A stretch of 43,432 nt of DNA, taken from NCBI GenBank assembly GCA_047971485.1, contig JBKDZR010000056.1, positions 1-43,432 on the forward strand, read 5' to 3'. The notes under the pieces are model-generated. The model worked only from the letters and a program-made list of their open reading frames with translations. It ran no database searches and was not told where the DNA came from. Shown here in pieces: positions 25,084-34,296 of this stretch (position 1 is its first letter; each line of letters begins with the position of its first letter). The DNA comes from JBKDZR01 sp047971485. GTDB taxonomy: Bacteria > Pseudomonadota > Alphaproteobacteria > Rhodobacterales > Rhodobacteraceae. The translations under genes and the position numbers were made by a program.

Positions 25084-25098
25084 GTTCCTGACTTGTTC
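25084..25098 (-). promoter_or_regulatory. LexA (SOS) box of recA
   Basis: GTTC-N7-GTTC (GAAC-N7-GAAC on the minus strand) is the direct-repeat LexA site known from Rhodobacter and Rhizobium relatives. It stands 85 bases before the recA start and overlaps the expected transcript start. Confidence 0.88.
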
Positions 25099-25104
25099 TT
25101 AACC

Positions 25105-25133
25105 TTTATGAGGGGAAAGCGGGAACATTTCAA
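25105..25133 (-). promoter_or_regulatory. recA promoter
   Basis: On the minus strand, TTGAAA (25133-25128) and CATAAA (25110-25105) are spaced by exactly 17 bases. The LexA box begins seven bases after the -10, so bound LexA would block the start site. Confidence 0.75.
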
Positions 25134-25185
25134 TTAAAATATTCCTCATTCTTTCATGCCAGAGGTTAACGAATCCTTGCCGCGA

Positions 25186-27471
25186 TCAGGTCAGCTGGGC
25201 CTGAACTGTGGCTGTCAGTTCCTGCAATGAAAAAGGCTTGGGCAGGAAGACAGAGTTCGGAATATCCACCTTGTGATCGCTCAGCGCGTCCTCGGCATAG
25301 CCGGAGACAAAGACCACCCGGGTGTCGGGGCGATCCTTCAGCGCGATCTGCACCCAGCTCGGCCCGTCCATGCCCGGCATCACCACATCGGTAACAAAGA
25401 CATCCACCTTCAACTCGGGGTCTTCCAGCTTGCTCAGCGCCTGCTCGGCATTCTCGGCCTCGATCACCGTCAGCCCCTGAAGGTTCAGCGCCCGGCTGGC
25501 AAAGGCCCGCACCGGCGCCTCATCCTCGACCAGCAGAACCACCCCGTCGCGCGGAGCGCGCACCGCCTTGGGGTCGGTCTGCCCGGTATCGGCCTCAACC
25601 CCGCCGATCTGGGCAGGCAGATACAGCGTGAACTCGGCCCCTTCCCCCGGCGTGCTGTCGGCAAAGATGAAACCGCCGGTCTGCTTGATGATGCCATAGG
25701 CCGTGGACAGGCCCAGCCCCGTGCCCTCGCCCGTTTTCTTGGTGGTGAAGAAGGGTTCAAAGATCTTTTGCAGCTTTTCCGGGGCAATGCCCATCCCTTC
25801 GTCCCGGACCCGGATCACGACATATTCACCCGGCGAGACCACGGCCCGGCTGCGGCGCATCTCGGTTTCCAAGGTGACCGCCTCGGTCGCGATGGTGATC
25901 TCGCCGCCTTCGGGCATGGCATCGCGCGCATTCACCACAAGGTTCATGATCACCTGTTCCAGCTGGCGTTTATCCACCCGGATCGGCGGCAATCCATCGC
26001 CATGACGCAGGAACAGCCGGACCCGTTCTCCCACCAGACGGTTCAGCAGATGGGTCAGGTCCGACAGGGTATCGCGGATATCCACGGTTTCGGGCTGCAA
26101 CGTCTGTTTGCGCGAAAAGGCCAGCAACTGACCGACCAGACTGGCAGCGCGATTGGCATTCTGATGGATCTGCACCAGATCACCATATTCCGGATCACCC
26201 TGATCATGGCGCAGCAACAACAGGTCGCAATGCCCTGATATTGCAGTCAAAAGATTATTGAAATCATGGGCGACGCCACCGGCCAATTGCCCGATGGCCT
26301 GCATCTTCTGGCTTTGAACGAATTGTGCCTCTAGGGTTTTCAACTCGGTCGCGTCATTCAGCACGGCCAGCAAACGGGCCTCGCCGTCTTCCTCAATCCG
26401 CTTGAGGCCGACCTGAACGAAGCGATCCGTCTCTCCCGCCGCGATCTGCAGGAATTCCGACCGCCCCGTCCCCCGACCGGCCGCCGCCTCTTCGATCCAG
26501 TCGCGGACCGAGCGGCCCAGACCGGACAAGAGATCCGACAGCCGTGTCCCTCGGGGAATATCCAGGCCCAACAATTCGCGCGCGCCGCGATTGGACAACA
26601 GGACATGCCCGTCGCCCGACAGTTTCAGCAGCGGCACCGGCAGGGTATCGAACAGCTGCTCGGGATCGCTGACACCGTGGAAATCTGGCGGCAGGAAGTA
26701 AAGCTCGCGCCGTCCCCCATCCCCTTCGATATCCAGGATCCGGAACCGGTCCAGCCCCGCCACGCCGCGCACCAGATGGATGCGCCCGGGCTGCATCGGC
26801 GGGTCGCTGATCAGATCATCAATCGTGGCACAATCCGTCCCCACAATCTTTCGCAGCGCCGAGTTCGTCGCCACAATCCGGTCCTCGGCATCAACCACAG
26901 CCACTGGCAGCCCCAGTTCCAACGCCCCGGCCACCCGCCCCCGGGGGGATACGGTTTCCAGCCGCCACAGGAACACCCCACCTTCAGCCCGAAAAACCGA
27001 CAGGCGAATATGGGCATTGCGCGTCACCCGATCATCCGAGGCCATCCCCATGGTCGCCGCCCGTTCCTGCAAGCGGTTCAACGCCGCCTCCGGCGCAGCA
27101 AACAGCATGCCCAGCCCCCCCGTGACGCTATCAACATCGAACGCCCCAAAGTGATGGGAAGCCACGGTATTGTGCCAGACAGGCGCACCCTTGGAATCGG
27201 TGATCACCACGGGCGCGGCATCCGCCCCGAACAGGTTTTGCAGCGTGTCCAGCGCCGCCCGGCGCCGGCGCGCAGCCGCCCGACGCGGCATTCCCAGCAG
27301 GAACGCCCCGGTTGCGGCCGCCACCCCGGCTGCCAGCGCCGCCTGGCGCCAGGACGGTTGCGGCAGAAAAAACGCGGCGGCGATCAGCAACAGGCCGATC
27401 AGCAGGACGGGCCATTGCCGCAAATCCATGCGACGGGTTTCGGCAACATTCGGTTCAGCGAGATCAGACAT
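25186..27471 (-). CDS. cckA: Cell-cycle hybrid histidine kinase CckA
   Basis: CckA is the membrane hybrid kinase that phosphorylates CtrA through ChpT, controlling cell cycle, motility and, in Rhodobacterales, gene transfer agents. The 761 residues contain two N-terminal membrane segments (about 19-36 and 42-60) and PAS-like regions (about 75-375). The HisKA phospho-site is H402 in GGVAHDFNNLLTAISGHCD. The ATPase has N-box VVNARDAMP, G1 DEGMGI and G2 GTGLGLS. The C-terminal receiver carries D695 in FVTDVVMPGMDG. The AHDFNNLL signature and layout identify CckA. The start follows GGAGAACCG. It is transcribed toward recA. Confidence 0.94.
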   Translation of the reverse strand: MSDLAEPNVAETRRMDLRQWPVLLIGLLLIAAAFFLPQPSWRQAALAAGVAAATGAFLLGMPRRAAARRRRAALDTLQNLFGADAAPVVITDSKGAPVWHNTVASHHFGAFDVDSVTGGLGMLFAAPEAALNRLQERAATMGMASDDRVTRNAHIRLSVFRAEGGVFLWRLETVSPRGRVAGALELGLPVAVVDAEDRIVATNSALRKIVGTDCATIDDLISDPPMQPGRIHLVRGVAGLDRFRILDIEGDGGRRELYFLPPDFHGVSDPEQLFDTLPVPLLKLSGDGHVLLSNRGARELLGLDIPRGTRLSDLLSGLGRSVRDWIEEAAAGRGTGRSEFLQIAAGETDRFVQVGLKRIEEDGEARLLAVLNDATELKTLEAQFVQSQKMQAIGQLAGGVAHDFNNLLTAISGHCDLLLLRHDQGDPEYGDLVQIHQNANRAASLVGQLLAFSRKQTLQPETVDIRDTLSDLTHLLNRLVGERVRLFLRHGDGLPPIRVDKRQLEQVIMNLVVNARDAMPEGGEITIATEAVTLETEMRRSRAVVSPGEYVVIRVRDEGMGIAPEKLQKIFEPFFTTKKTGEGTGLGLSTAYGIIKQTGGFIFADSTPGEGAEFTLYLPAQIGGVEADTGQTDPKAVRAPRDGVVLLVEDEAPVRAFASRALNLQGLTVIEAENAEQALSKLEDPELKVDVFVTDVVMPGMDGPSWVQIALKDRPDTRVVFVSGYAEDALSDHKVDIPNSVFLPKPFSLQELTATVQAQLT

Positions 27472-27570
27472 CGGTTCTCCGGCCCCTCAGTTGCAGGAGT
27501 CTTGGACCGGCAAGTGTTAATCGGAGCTTAAGCACGATCCCGAGATGGCCGCAATCCGCAACAAACCCGC

Positions 27571-28740
27571 CTATTTCCGTGCCAGAACCGCGCAAAAGAA
27601 CCCGTCAGCCCCGTCAAGCGGGGTCAAGGCCCGCTGCGCCACTGCTTCAAATTCCGGATGGCCGGCCAAAAACCGATCAACCTGATCGCCATTTTCCGGA
27701 TCCAGCAGCGAACATGTCGCATAGACCAGATGCCCCCCCGGCGCGACCAGATCCGCAGCCCGGCGCAGGATATCGGCCTGCGTCACGCACAGCCGGTCCA
27801 GCCCCTCCCGGGTCAGATGCCATTTGCCCTGGGGGTCGCGCCGCCAGGATCCACTGCCGGAACAGGGGGCATCGACCAACACCGTGTCATACGGCGCCTT
27901 TTCCACCAGCCCTGTCGTCTCCAGCAGGTGCACTGTCTGCCCGGCCCGTTCCGCCCGTGACGGCAGATCCCCCATGCGCGCCGGCACCGCATCATGGGCG
28001 AAAAAACGGCCCCTGACCCGCCCGGCCACTGCAAGTGTCTTGCCCCCGCCACCGGCGCAGTAATCCAGCAGGCTTTGCCCTGCCGTCAACGGCACCATGT
28101 CAGCCACGGCTTGCGAGGCAGCATCCTGCAACTCTACCCGTCCATCGCGATAGGGCGCCGCATTGCGCAGGCGACGGGCGCCAGTCCGGACCGTCAACGC
28201 CGTGGGCGACAAGGGATGGGGGGTGGTCTCGACCCCCTCGGCGGCCAGGACGGCACGGGCGTCTTCCCGGCCGATCCGGGCCAGGTTGACCCGCAGGTGA
28301 ACCTCGGCCCGCTGGCTGAGCGCCCGGGCCACCGCCTCGGCCTGCGCGCCCAAAGCAGCGCGAAACAGGGGCAGCACCCAGTCGGGCAGATCCAGATCTT
28401 CCGCGCTGTCCGAAGCGGGCGACTGGCCGGCGACGCGCTCGGCCTCGGTCAGGGGGGGCGGCGCAAAGCGGGCACCGCTGAAGATCGCCGCAGGATCCTG
28501 GCCATTGGCCCGCAGCAACCCCAACATCAGACAGCGCCCGGAACAGCCCCCCCCAAGTGCCGCCAGACTGCGCCGCCGGCGCAGAACCTCATAGACATGA
28601 TCTGCAATCGCAGCCCGATCCCCGGAGCCGGCATAGCGATTGGCACGGCCCCAAGCCGTCAGAACCCGCCCGACATGAGCCCCGGCCATAATCTGGTCAA
28701 TCACCCCGATCGCCGCAGAAACGCGTGCCTCCGGTGTCAT
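27571..28740 (-). CDS. RsmB/NOP-family rRNA m5C methyltransferase
   Basis: The 389-residue protein uses S-adenosylmethionine to methylate cytosine-5 in rRNA (RsmB/NOP family). The N-terminal part (about 1-130) is a NusB-like RNA-binding region, here reduced. The methyltransferase core has LDYCAGGGGKTLA (cofactor loop), then the DAPCSGSGSWRRDP motif with one catalytic cysteine, and YATCSLLDPENGDQV with the second. The length is somewhat short for E. coli RsmB (429 aa), so the exact target base is not certain. The start follows AGGA. The minus-strand gene ends 100 bases before cckA begins and may share a transcript with it. Confidence 0.9.
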   Translation of the reverse strand: MTPEARVSAAIGVIDQIMAGAHVGRVLTAWGRANRYAGSGDRAAIADHVYEVLRRRRSLAALGGGCSGRCLMLGLLRANGQDPAAIFSGARFAPPPLTEAERVAGQSPASDSAEDLDLPDWVLPLFRAALGAQAEAVARALSQRAEVHLRVNLARIGREDARAVLAAEGVETTPHPLSPTALTVRTGARRLRNAAPYRDGRVELQDAASQAVADMVPLTAGQSLLDYCAGGGGKTLAVAGRVRGRFFAHDAVPARMGDLPSRAERAGQTVHLLETTGLVEKAPYDTVLVDAPCSGSGSWRRDPQGKWHLTREGLDRLCVTQADILRRAADLVAPGGHLVYATCSLLDPENGDQVDRFLAGHPEFEAVAQRALTPLDGADGFFCAVLARK

Positions 28741-29018
28741 CGGCCCAGGTCCTCAGGCCATGAAACATTCCAACGCATTTGTCCTCCGGCACCGATAAAA
28801 CCTGGGTGTGGCAACATGAAGTTTGAAGTTTAAAATACTGATTACACATACAATTAGAAGGATGACCGCACTATAATCCGATCAATCTTCGCTTGCTGGC
28901 CTTTCTGCCCGCTGCCCCTCCTTCCGGCGCGGGACATGCCCAAAACGGGCACCGCGCCAGCACCTTTGCCCGACAAAAGCACCTTTGTCATCCGAAAGGA
29001 TCCAACCTGACAAACGAG
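28741..29018. other. Intergenic gap between rsmB-type gene and rpsI, no gene seen
   Basis: An AT-rich patch at 28815-28890 probably carries the promoter of the rsmB-type gene on the minus strand. The rest is GC-rich and contains only frames of a few codons. The rpsI terminator follows at 29019-29045. Confidence 0.5.
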
Positions 29019-29045
29019 AAAAGGCCACAGAACCCTGTGGCCTTT
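29019..29045 (-). terminator. Intrinsic terminator of rplM-rpsI
   Basis: AAAGGCCACAG and CTGTGGCCTTT pair perfectly over 11 bp with a four-base loop, and TTTTC follows on the minus strand. Confidence 0.92.
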
Positions 29046-29069
29046 CCAAACGGCATAGCAAGCGGGGAC

Positions 29070-29570
29070 TTAACGCTTGGAGAACTGGAAGCTGCGGCGA
29101 GCCTTGCGGCGGCCGAATTTCTTGCGCTCCACCACGCGGCTGTCGCGGGTCAGGAAACCGGCCGCTTTCAGCGCGGCACGCAGCGACGGATCATAGAGCT
29201 GCAGCGCCTTGGACACGCCATGCTTGACCGCACCGGCCTGACCGGAAAGACCACCGCCGGTAACCGTCGCGACAACGTCAAACTGGTCCTCGACACCGGC
29301 CACGGTGAAGGGCTGACGCAGGATCATCTGCAGCACCGGACGGGCGAAATAGGCACTCATGTCCTTGCCGTTCACAGTCACCTTGCCCGAGCCCGGCTTG
29401 ATCCAGACACGGGCGACCGCATCCTTGCGCTTGCCGGTGGCATAGGCGCGGCCCAAGCTGTCACGCATCGGTTCGCGGTCGATCACCGCTTCGGCAACGA
29501 CACCCGCGGGGGCATCGACCCCGGCAACGGCGCCCTTCAATTCGTCGAGGGATTTGATTTCGTCGACCAT
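29070..29570 (-). CDS. rpsI: 30S ribosomal protein S9
   Basis: S9 binds the 30S head and reaches the P-site with its C-terminal tail. The 166 residues include a 35-40 residue acidic N-terminal extension before the conserved YATGKRKDAVARVWIKPG block; such extensions are usual in Rhodobacterales. The end GRRKARRSFQFSKR shows the conserved terminal KR that contacts tRNA. The start is the ATG at 29570-29568. A GTG one codon upstream is also possible but unnecessary. The rplM stop shares one base with this ATG (TGATG), so translation is coupled. Confidence 0.96.
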   Translation of the reverse strand: MVDEIKSLDELKGAVAGVDAPAGVVAEAVIDREPMRDSLGRAYATGKRKDAVARVWIKPGSGKVTVNGKDMSAYFARPVLQMILRQPFTVAGVEDQFDVVATVTGGGLSGQAGAVKHGVSKALQLYDPSLRAALKAAGFLTRDSRVVERKKFGRRKARRSFQFSKR

Positions 29571-30034
29571 CACGCGCTCCGGGTGTTCTTCTTGTTCATG
29601 GATTTGACATCGAGCGTCTCGGGCGACTGGGCCTCATGGGGGTGCTCGGTGCCGGCATAGATGCGCAGGTTGGTCATCAGTTTACGGCTGAGACGATTGC
29701 CCGGCAGCATCCGCTGGACGGCCTTTTCGACCACACGTTCCGGATGGGCGCCATCCAGGATCTTGCCGGCGGTGGTCGATTTGATCCCGCCGGGGTGACC
29801 CGTGTGGCGGTAATAGGTCTTCTCGGCGCGCTTGCGACCGGTCAGTTGCACCTTGTCGGCATTGATCACGATGACATTGTCACCCATGTCCATATGCGGA
29901 GTGAAGCTGGGTTTGTGCTTGCCACGCAGGCGCATGGCGACGATCGAGGCAAGACGGCCCAGAACGACGCCTTCGGCGTCGATCAGAATCCATTTCTTGT
30001 CGATGTCAGCCGGCTTGGCTGTGTAGGTTTTCAT
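29570..30034 (-). CDS. rplM: 50S ribosomal protein L13
   Basis: L13 is an early-assembly 50S protein. The 154 residues begin at MKTYTAKPADIDKKW and include LGRLASIVAMRLRGKHKP and the GGIKSTTAG and GMLPGN-type RMLPGNRLSR blocks characteristic of the family. The frame is open upstream to 30157, but the usual start at 30034 is preceded by AAAGGG. rplM and rpsI form the standard pair. The 226-base upstream region includes an AT-rich stretch (30145-30205) that should hold the promoter. Confidence 0.97.
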   Translation of the reverse strand: MKTYTAKPADIDKKWILIDAEGVVLGRLASIVAMRLRGKHKPSFTPHMDMGDNVIVINADKVQLTGRKRAEKTYYRHTGHPGGIKSTTAGKILDGAHPERVVEKAVQRMLPGNRLSRKLMTNLRIYAGTEHPHEAQSPETLDVKSMNKKNTRSA

Positions 30035-30260
30035 CTTTGGTTGCCCTTTGTCCTTGACCGCAGGCGCGATGCGCCCTGGCATGAGGCCGAAATTCGGATT
30101 GCGCGGTTCTACCTGCTGGGACGCGCAGGTCAAGGGCTGAACGTTCCAAAATATCATTTTATTTCAGCATGTTAAAATTATGGTATCAAAATACCCTAAA
30201 TCTCGGGGGTTTTCAGGGCCGGATTCCAACGAAGCCATCCCCGGGGGCCCGGTCCGGGGC

Positions 30261-31037
30261 TCAGCGTCCTTCGAATTCCGGCCGGCGCTTGTCGAGGAAG
30301 GCCAGCACGCCCTCCTGAAAATCGCGGGTCTTGCCGCATTGGCCCTGAAGTTCCGCCTCAAGGGTCAGTTGTTGATCCAGATCGTTACCAAAGCTTTCGC
30401 GAAGCGCCTGTTTCGCCATGCGATAGGCCGCGGTCGGACCCGCCGCCAGATGGCCCGCGCGGGCCGCGACATGGGCGGCGAACCCGGCATCCGGCACCGC
30501 TTCCCAGATCATCCCCCAGTCGCTGGCCGTGCGCGCCGGGATCGGTTCGGCGAACAACGCGGCGCCCATGGCCTTTGCAAATCCCACCTGTCGGGGCAGC
30601 CAGTAGGTTCCCCCGGCATCCGGGATCAGCCCGATCCGGGTAAACGCCTGCACGAAGACCGCACTTTCCGCAGCGATCACCACATCGGCCGCCAGCGCCA
30701 GATTGGCCCCTGCCCCGGCCGCAGCGCCATTGACCGCGCTGATCGTCGGCAGGGGGCACTCGAAGATCGCTTTGAGCATGGGCACATATTCATCGCGCAG
30801 CATCTGCTCGATATCCAGATCGGCAACCGATCCCCCGCCACCCAGATCCTGCCCGGAACAAAAGGCACTGCCCGCCCCGGTCAGCACCAGCACCCGCGCC
30901 TGATCCGCAACCGCGCGCACCGCATCGGCAATCTCGGCGCGCATCTGCCCGTTCAGCGCGTTTTTCACCTCGGGGCGGTTCAAGGTCAGGGTCGCGATGT
31001 TCTCGGTGATCTTCAGCGTGATGGTCTGATAGTCCAT
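30261..31037 (-). CDS. Enoyl-CoA hydratase/isomerase family protein (PaaG-like)
   Basis: The 258-residue crotonase-fold protein acts on acyl-CoA esters in the cytoplasm. The oxyanion-hole segments are seen at SGQDLGGGG (about 61-69) and NGAAAGAGANLALAADVV (about 103-120). The C-terminal end FQEGVLAFLDKRRPEFEGR resembles PaaG, the ring-epoxide isomerase of phenylacetate degradation, more than fatty-acid hydratases. No other paa gene is in the window, so the substrate is uncertain. It follows ccmH by 33 bases on the same strand, with a GGAGGA site, and is probably the last gene of the ccmF-ccmH unit. Confidence 0.85.
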   Translation of the reverse strand: MDYQTITLKITENIATLTLNRPEVKNALNGQMRAEIADAVRAVADQARVLVLTGAGSAFCSGQDLGGGGSVADLDIEQMLRDEYVPMLKAIFECPLPTISAVNGAAAGAGANLALAADVVIAAESAVFVQAFTRIGLIPDAGGTYWLPRQVGFAKAMGAALFAEPIPARTASDWGMIWEAVPDAGFAAHVAARAGHLAAGPTAAYRMAKQALRESFGNDLDQQLTLEAELQGQCGKTRDFQEGVLAFLDKRRPEFEGR

Positions 31038-31070
31038 GGGGTCCTCCGAGGGGCTGGCCAGCGCCCGTGC

Positions 31071-31529
31071 TCAGCCATCCAGAATGTCGTCGAGACGTCG
31101 GGCTTCCTCGGCGCTCAGGGGCGCGGCGCCCTCATCCCGGCCGCCCTGCCTGCGCCGGATATAGACCAGCCCCACCCCCAGCGCGACGATCAGCATGGCC
31201 GGACCGGCGACCCAGAGGATCAGGCTGGATCCCGTCGCCATGGGCCGCAACAGTACATATTCGCCGTAACGATCCACGATATAGTCGACCACCTGATCAT
31301 TGTCGTCCCCGGCCAGCAGGCGTTCGCGCACCAGCAGCCGCAGGTCCCGGGCCAGACCGGCATTGCTTTCGTCAATATTCTCGTTGCGGCACACCAGGCA
31401 GCGCAACCCCTGGCTGATCTCGCGGGCGCGGGTTTCCAGCACGGGATCGGCCAGAACCTCATCGGGCTGAACCGCCAACGCCGGCAGCGGGGCAAGGCAA
31501 AGCATGAGGGCCAACAGGACAGGGCGCAT
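31071..31529 (-). CDS. ccmH: Cytochrome c biogenesis protein CcmH
   Basis: CcmH is the periplasm-facing thiol protein that reduces apocytochrome c cysteines and presents them for heme ligation. The 152 residues have a signal peptide (about 1-19), the defining LRCLVCRNENIDES motif with C44 and C47, and a membrane segment near 102-124 followed by a short charged tail. It is the short form without the fused TPR part, which here is supplied by the separate CcmI. It begins five bases after the ccmF stop and is clearly in the same operon. Confidence 0.95.
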   Translation of the reverse strand: MRPVLLALMLCLAPLPALAVQPDEVLADPVLETRAREISQGLRCLVCRNENIDESNAGLARDLRLLVRERLLAGDDNDQVVDYIVDRYGEYVLLRPMATGSSLILWVAGPAMLIVALGVGLVYIRRRQGGRDEGAAPLSAEEARRLDDILDG

Positions 31530-31534
31530 GGCGA

Positions 31535-33514
31535 TCACTCCGCCGGGACTGCGCCGGGCGCGCGCGGCCGCTTGGCCGCCCCCGCCGCCACGCGATGGCG
31601 CCGATCTGACAGGCTGAGCAGCCCGCCCCCGGCCATGATGATGCACCCCGCCCAGATCCAGTTGGCATAGGGCTTGATATAGGTGCGCACCGCCCAGCCA
31701 CCGGCAGCCTGCGGGTCGCCAATTGCCACATAAAGATCACGCAACAGGCCGTTGTCGATGGCCGCCTCGGTGGTCGGCATCTGCGCCACCGGATAAAACC
31801 GTTTTTCGGGGGTCAGTACGGCCACCTCGCGCCCGTCGCGATAGGCCACGATCTCGGCCATGGTGCTGCGGTAGTTGGGCCCCGGAACATCGCGCACATC
31901 GCGCAACTCAAATGTATAGCCCCCAACCTCATAGCGATCGCCGATCCCGGCGACACGGATATCCTCAATCTGCCAAGCCGTCATGGCAGCGATGCCCAGC
32001 ATCGTCACCCCGAACCCGGCATGGGCCACCGCCTTGCCCCAGTCCGCCCGCGGCAGATGGGCCAGCCGGCGCAGGCGCGGGCCCAGGCCACCCCGGCCAC
32101 TGCGCCCGATCACGTCGATCACCGCACCGACCACCAGCCAGGTGGCCAGCGCGATCCCCACCGGCGCCAGGATCGACCGGCCGCTCTGCATCGTCCAGGC
32201 CAATGCGCCCAGCAGCGCCGCCAGCCCCAGCGCAGGCATCAGCCGCGCCATAATGCGCCCGACCTTCGCCCTCTTCCACGGCAGCATGGCGCCCACCGGC
32301 AGGATCACCGCCAGCGCCACCATGAAGGGCGTGAAAGCGGCATTGAAGAAGGGTGGCCCGACCGACAGCTTACGGTCGAACAGCATCTCGGCAATCAGCG
32401 GCCAAACCGTGCCGATGAAGACCACGAAGCACGATACGGCCAGCAGGATGTTGTTCAGCACCAAGGCGCTTTCCCGGCTGACCAGGCCAAACACGCCACG
32501 CGCCACCATCGTGCCCGCCCGCGCGGCATACAGCGTCAGCGCCCCGCCCAGGAACAGGGCCAGGATGATCAGGATGAACACCCCCCGCTCGGGATCGTTG
32601 GCGAAGGCATGAACCGAGGTCAGCACGCCCGAGCGCACAATGAACGTGCCAATCAGCGAGAACCCGAAGGCCAGGATCGCCAGCAGGATCGTCCAGCTTT
32701 TCAGCGCCTCGCGCTTTTCCACGACAATGGCCGAATGCAACAGCGCCGCAGCCAACAACCAGGGCATGAACGAGGCGTTTTCCACCGGATCCCAGAACCA
32801 GAACCCGCCCCAGCCTAGTTCGTAATACGCCCACCAGGATCCCAGTGCGATGCCCACGGTCAGGAACATCCAGGCGGCCAGCGTCCAAGGCCGGACCCAA
32901 CGCCCCCAGGCCGCATCCACCCGCCCCTCGATCAGGGCAGCGACGGCGAAACTGAAGCTCAGCGACAAGCCGACATAGCCAAGATAGAGAAACGGCGGAT
33001 GAAAGGCCAAACCCGGATCCTGCAACAGCGGGTTCAGATCCTGCCCATCCAGCGGTGGCACAACCAGGCGCAGAAACGGGTTCGAGGTGAACAGGATGAA
33101 GGCAAAGAACGCCACCGCGACGGCCGATTGCACCGCCAGCACCCGGGCCTTCAGCGCCGGGGGCAAATTCCCCCCGAACCAGGCCGCACAGGCGCCAAAC
33201 AGTGTCAGGATCAGCACCCAAAGCAACATGGATCCCTCATGATTGCCCCAGACGCCGCTTACCTTGTAAAGCATCGGCTTCAGGCTGTGGCTGTTCTCCA
33301 CCACCAGTTTCAGCGAGAAATCCGACACCACGAAGGCCTGGGTCAGCACCGCAAAGGAAAACCCCGTCAGCAGAAACTGCGCCGTCGCCGCCGGCACAGC
33401 CGCCGCCATCCAGCCCGGCCAGCCCCGATGCGCCCCGATCAGCGGCACGATGGCTTGGATCACCGCCACAAGGGCGGCAAGGATCAGGGCGAAATGTCCA
33501 AATTCGACAAGCAT
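31535..33514 (-). CDS. ccmF: Heme lyase CcmF
   Basis: CcmF is the integral membrane core of the heme ligation complex, taking heme from CcmE to apocytochrome c. The 659 residues form many membrane segments. The periplasmic tryptophan-rich WWD motif is present in GWGGFWFWDPVENASFMPWL (about 230-249). Conserved histidines lie in the flanking loops, for example HPPFLYLGYVG. The start at 33514 gives MLVEFGHFALIL, the normal beginning. ccmH and the PaaG-like gene follow on the same strand. The tag gene diverges upstream across 173 bases. Confidence 0.96.
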   Translation of the reverse strand: MLVEFGHFALILAALVAVIQAIVPLIGAHRGWPGWMAAAVPAATAQFLLTGFSFAVLTQAFVVSDFSLKLVVENSHSLKPMLYKVSGVWGNHEGSMLLWVLILTLFGACAAWFGGNLPPALKARVLAVQSAVAVAFFAFILFTSNPFLRLVVPPLDGQDLNPLLQDPGLAFHPPFLYLGYVGLSLSFSFAVAALIEGRVDAAWGRWVRPWTLAAWMFLTVGIALGSWWAYYELGWGGFWFWDPVENASFMPWLLAAALLHSAIVVEKREALKSWTILLAILAFGFSLIGTFIVRSGVLTSVHAFANDPERGVFILIILALFLGGALTLYAARAGTMVARGVFGLVSRESALVLNNILLAVSCFVVFIGTVWPLIAEMLFDRKLSVGPPFFNAAFTPFMVALAVILPVGAMLPWKRAKVGRIMARLMPALGLAALLGALAWTMQSGRSILAPVGIALATWLVVGAVIDVIGRSGRGGLGPRLRRLAHLPRADWGKAVAHAGFGVTMLGIAAMTAWQIEDIRVAGIGDRYEVGGYTFELRDVRDVPGPNYRSTMAEIVAYRDGREVAVLTPEKRFYPVAQMPTTEAAIDNGLLRDLYVAIGDPQAAGGWAVRTYIKPYANWIWAGCIIMAGGGLLSLSDRRHRVAAGAAKRPRAPGAVPAE

Positions 33515-33687
33515 GGCAGGGGTCCGGGGATCGCTTGGGTCACTGTGGCTACATTAAGCGATCCGGACAGGGGCCGAAAGGGCGACAGATGGCCCCGCCC
33601 CCAAAGGACAGTCACGTTTCGGACAAGACCGTCTTGTCAGCCCCCCGGATCTGCCCCACGATGTGCCACCCGCGACAGGAGACCGTG

Positions 33688-34296
33688 ATGCGCCAAACCC
33701 GCCTTGGCCCCGATGGCCTGCACCGCTGCGCCTGGGCCGAAGCCAGCGATGGTGAGCGCCATTACCATGACACCGAATGGGGCCGACCCGTGGGCGATGA
33801 CCGGACCCTCTTTGAAAAAATCTGCCTCGAAGGTTTTCAGTCCGGGCTCAGTTGGCGCACCGTTCTGGACAAGCGGGCGAACTTTCGCGCTGCCTTTGCC
33901 AATTTCGAAATCGACCACGTTGCCGCCTTTGGTCCCGGGGATGTGACCCGGCTGATGAACGATGCCGGGATCATCCGCCATCGTGGCAAGATCGAGGCCA
34001 CCCTCAACAATGCCCGCCGCGCCCAGGACCTGATCCGGGACGAGGGATCGCTGGCGGCCTATATCTGGCGCTACGAACCGGACCCCGCCGACTTGCCGCC
34101 CCCGCAAAGCGTCTCGACCAGCGCCACGGCCACCGCCCTGGCCAAGGATCTGAAGAAACGCGGCTGGAAATTCTTCGGCCCGACCACCGCCCATGCCTTT
34201 CTGCAAGCGATGGGCCTGATCAATGACCACGCCGAAGGCTGCGCCCTGCGCGCGGCTGCGACCCGCGCCCGCGCCGCCTTTATCCCCCCGCGATGA
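33688..34296 (+). CDS. tag: DNA-3-methyladenine glycosylase I
   Basis: This base-excision repair enzyme removes 3-methyladenine from DNA in the cytoplasm. The 202 residues carry the Tag signature: the zinc-binding start RCAWAEASDGERHYHDTEWG (about 13-32), the catalytic-pocket segment LEGFQSGLSWRTVLDKR, and the C-terminal zinc-ligand region with NDHAEGC. The start follows GGAG at the proper distance. The stop overlaps the NUDIX start (ATGA at 34293-34296). A DNA-repair gene paired with a nucleotide-pool-cleaning type NUDIX gene makes functional sense. Confidence 0.94.
   Translation: MRQTRLGPDGLHRCAWAEASDGERHYHDTEWGRPVGDDRTLFEKICLEGFQSGLSWRTVLDKRANFRAAFANFEIDHVAAFGPGDVTRLMNDAGIIRHRGKIEATLNNARRAQDLIRDEGSLAAYIWRYEPDPADLPPPQSVSTSATATALAKDLKKRGWKFFGPTTAHAFLQAMGLINDHAEGCALRAAATRARAAFIPPR

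Noticed and set aside
26605..27531. 308-codon plus-strand frame opposite cckA
   Set aside because: It is a shadow of the CckA coding sequence, with no start signal or homology.
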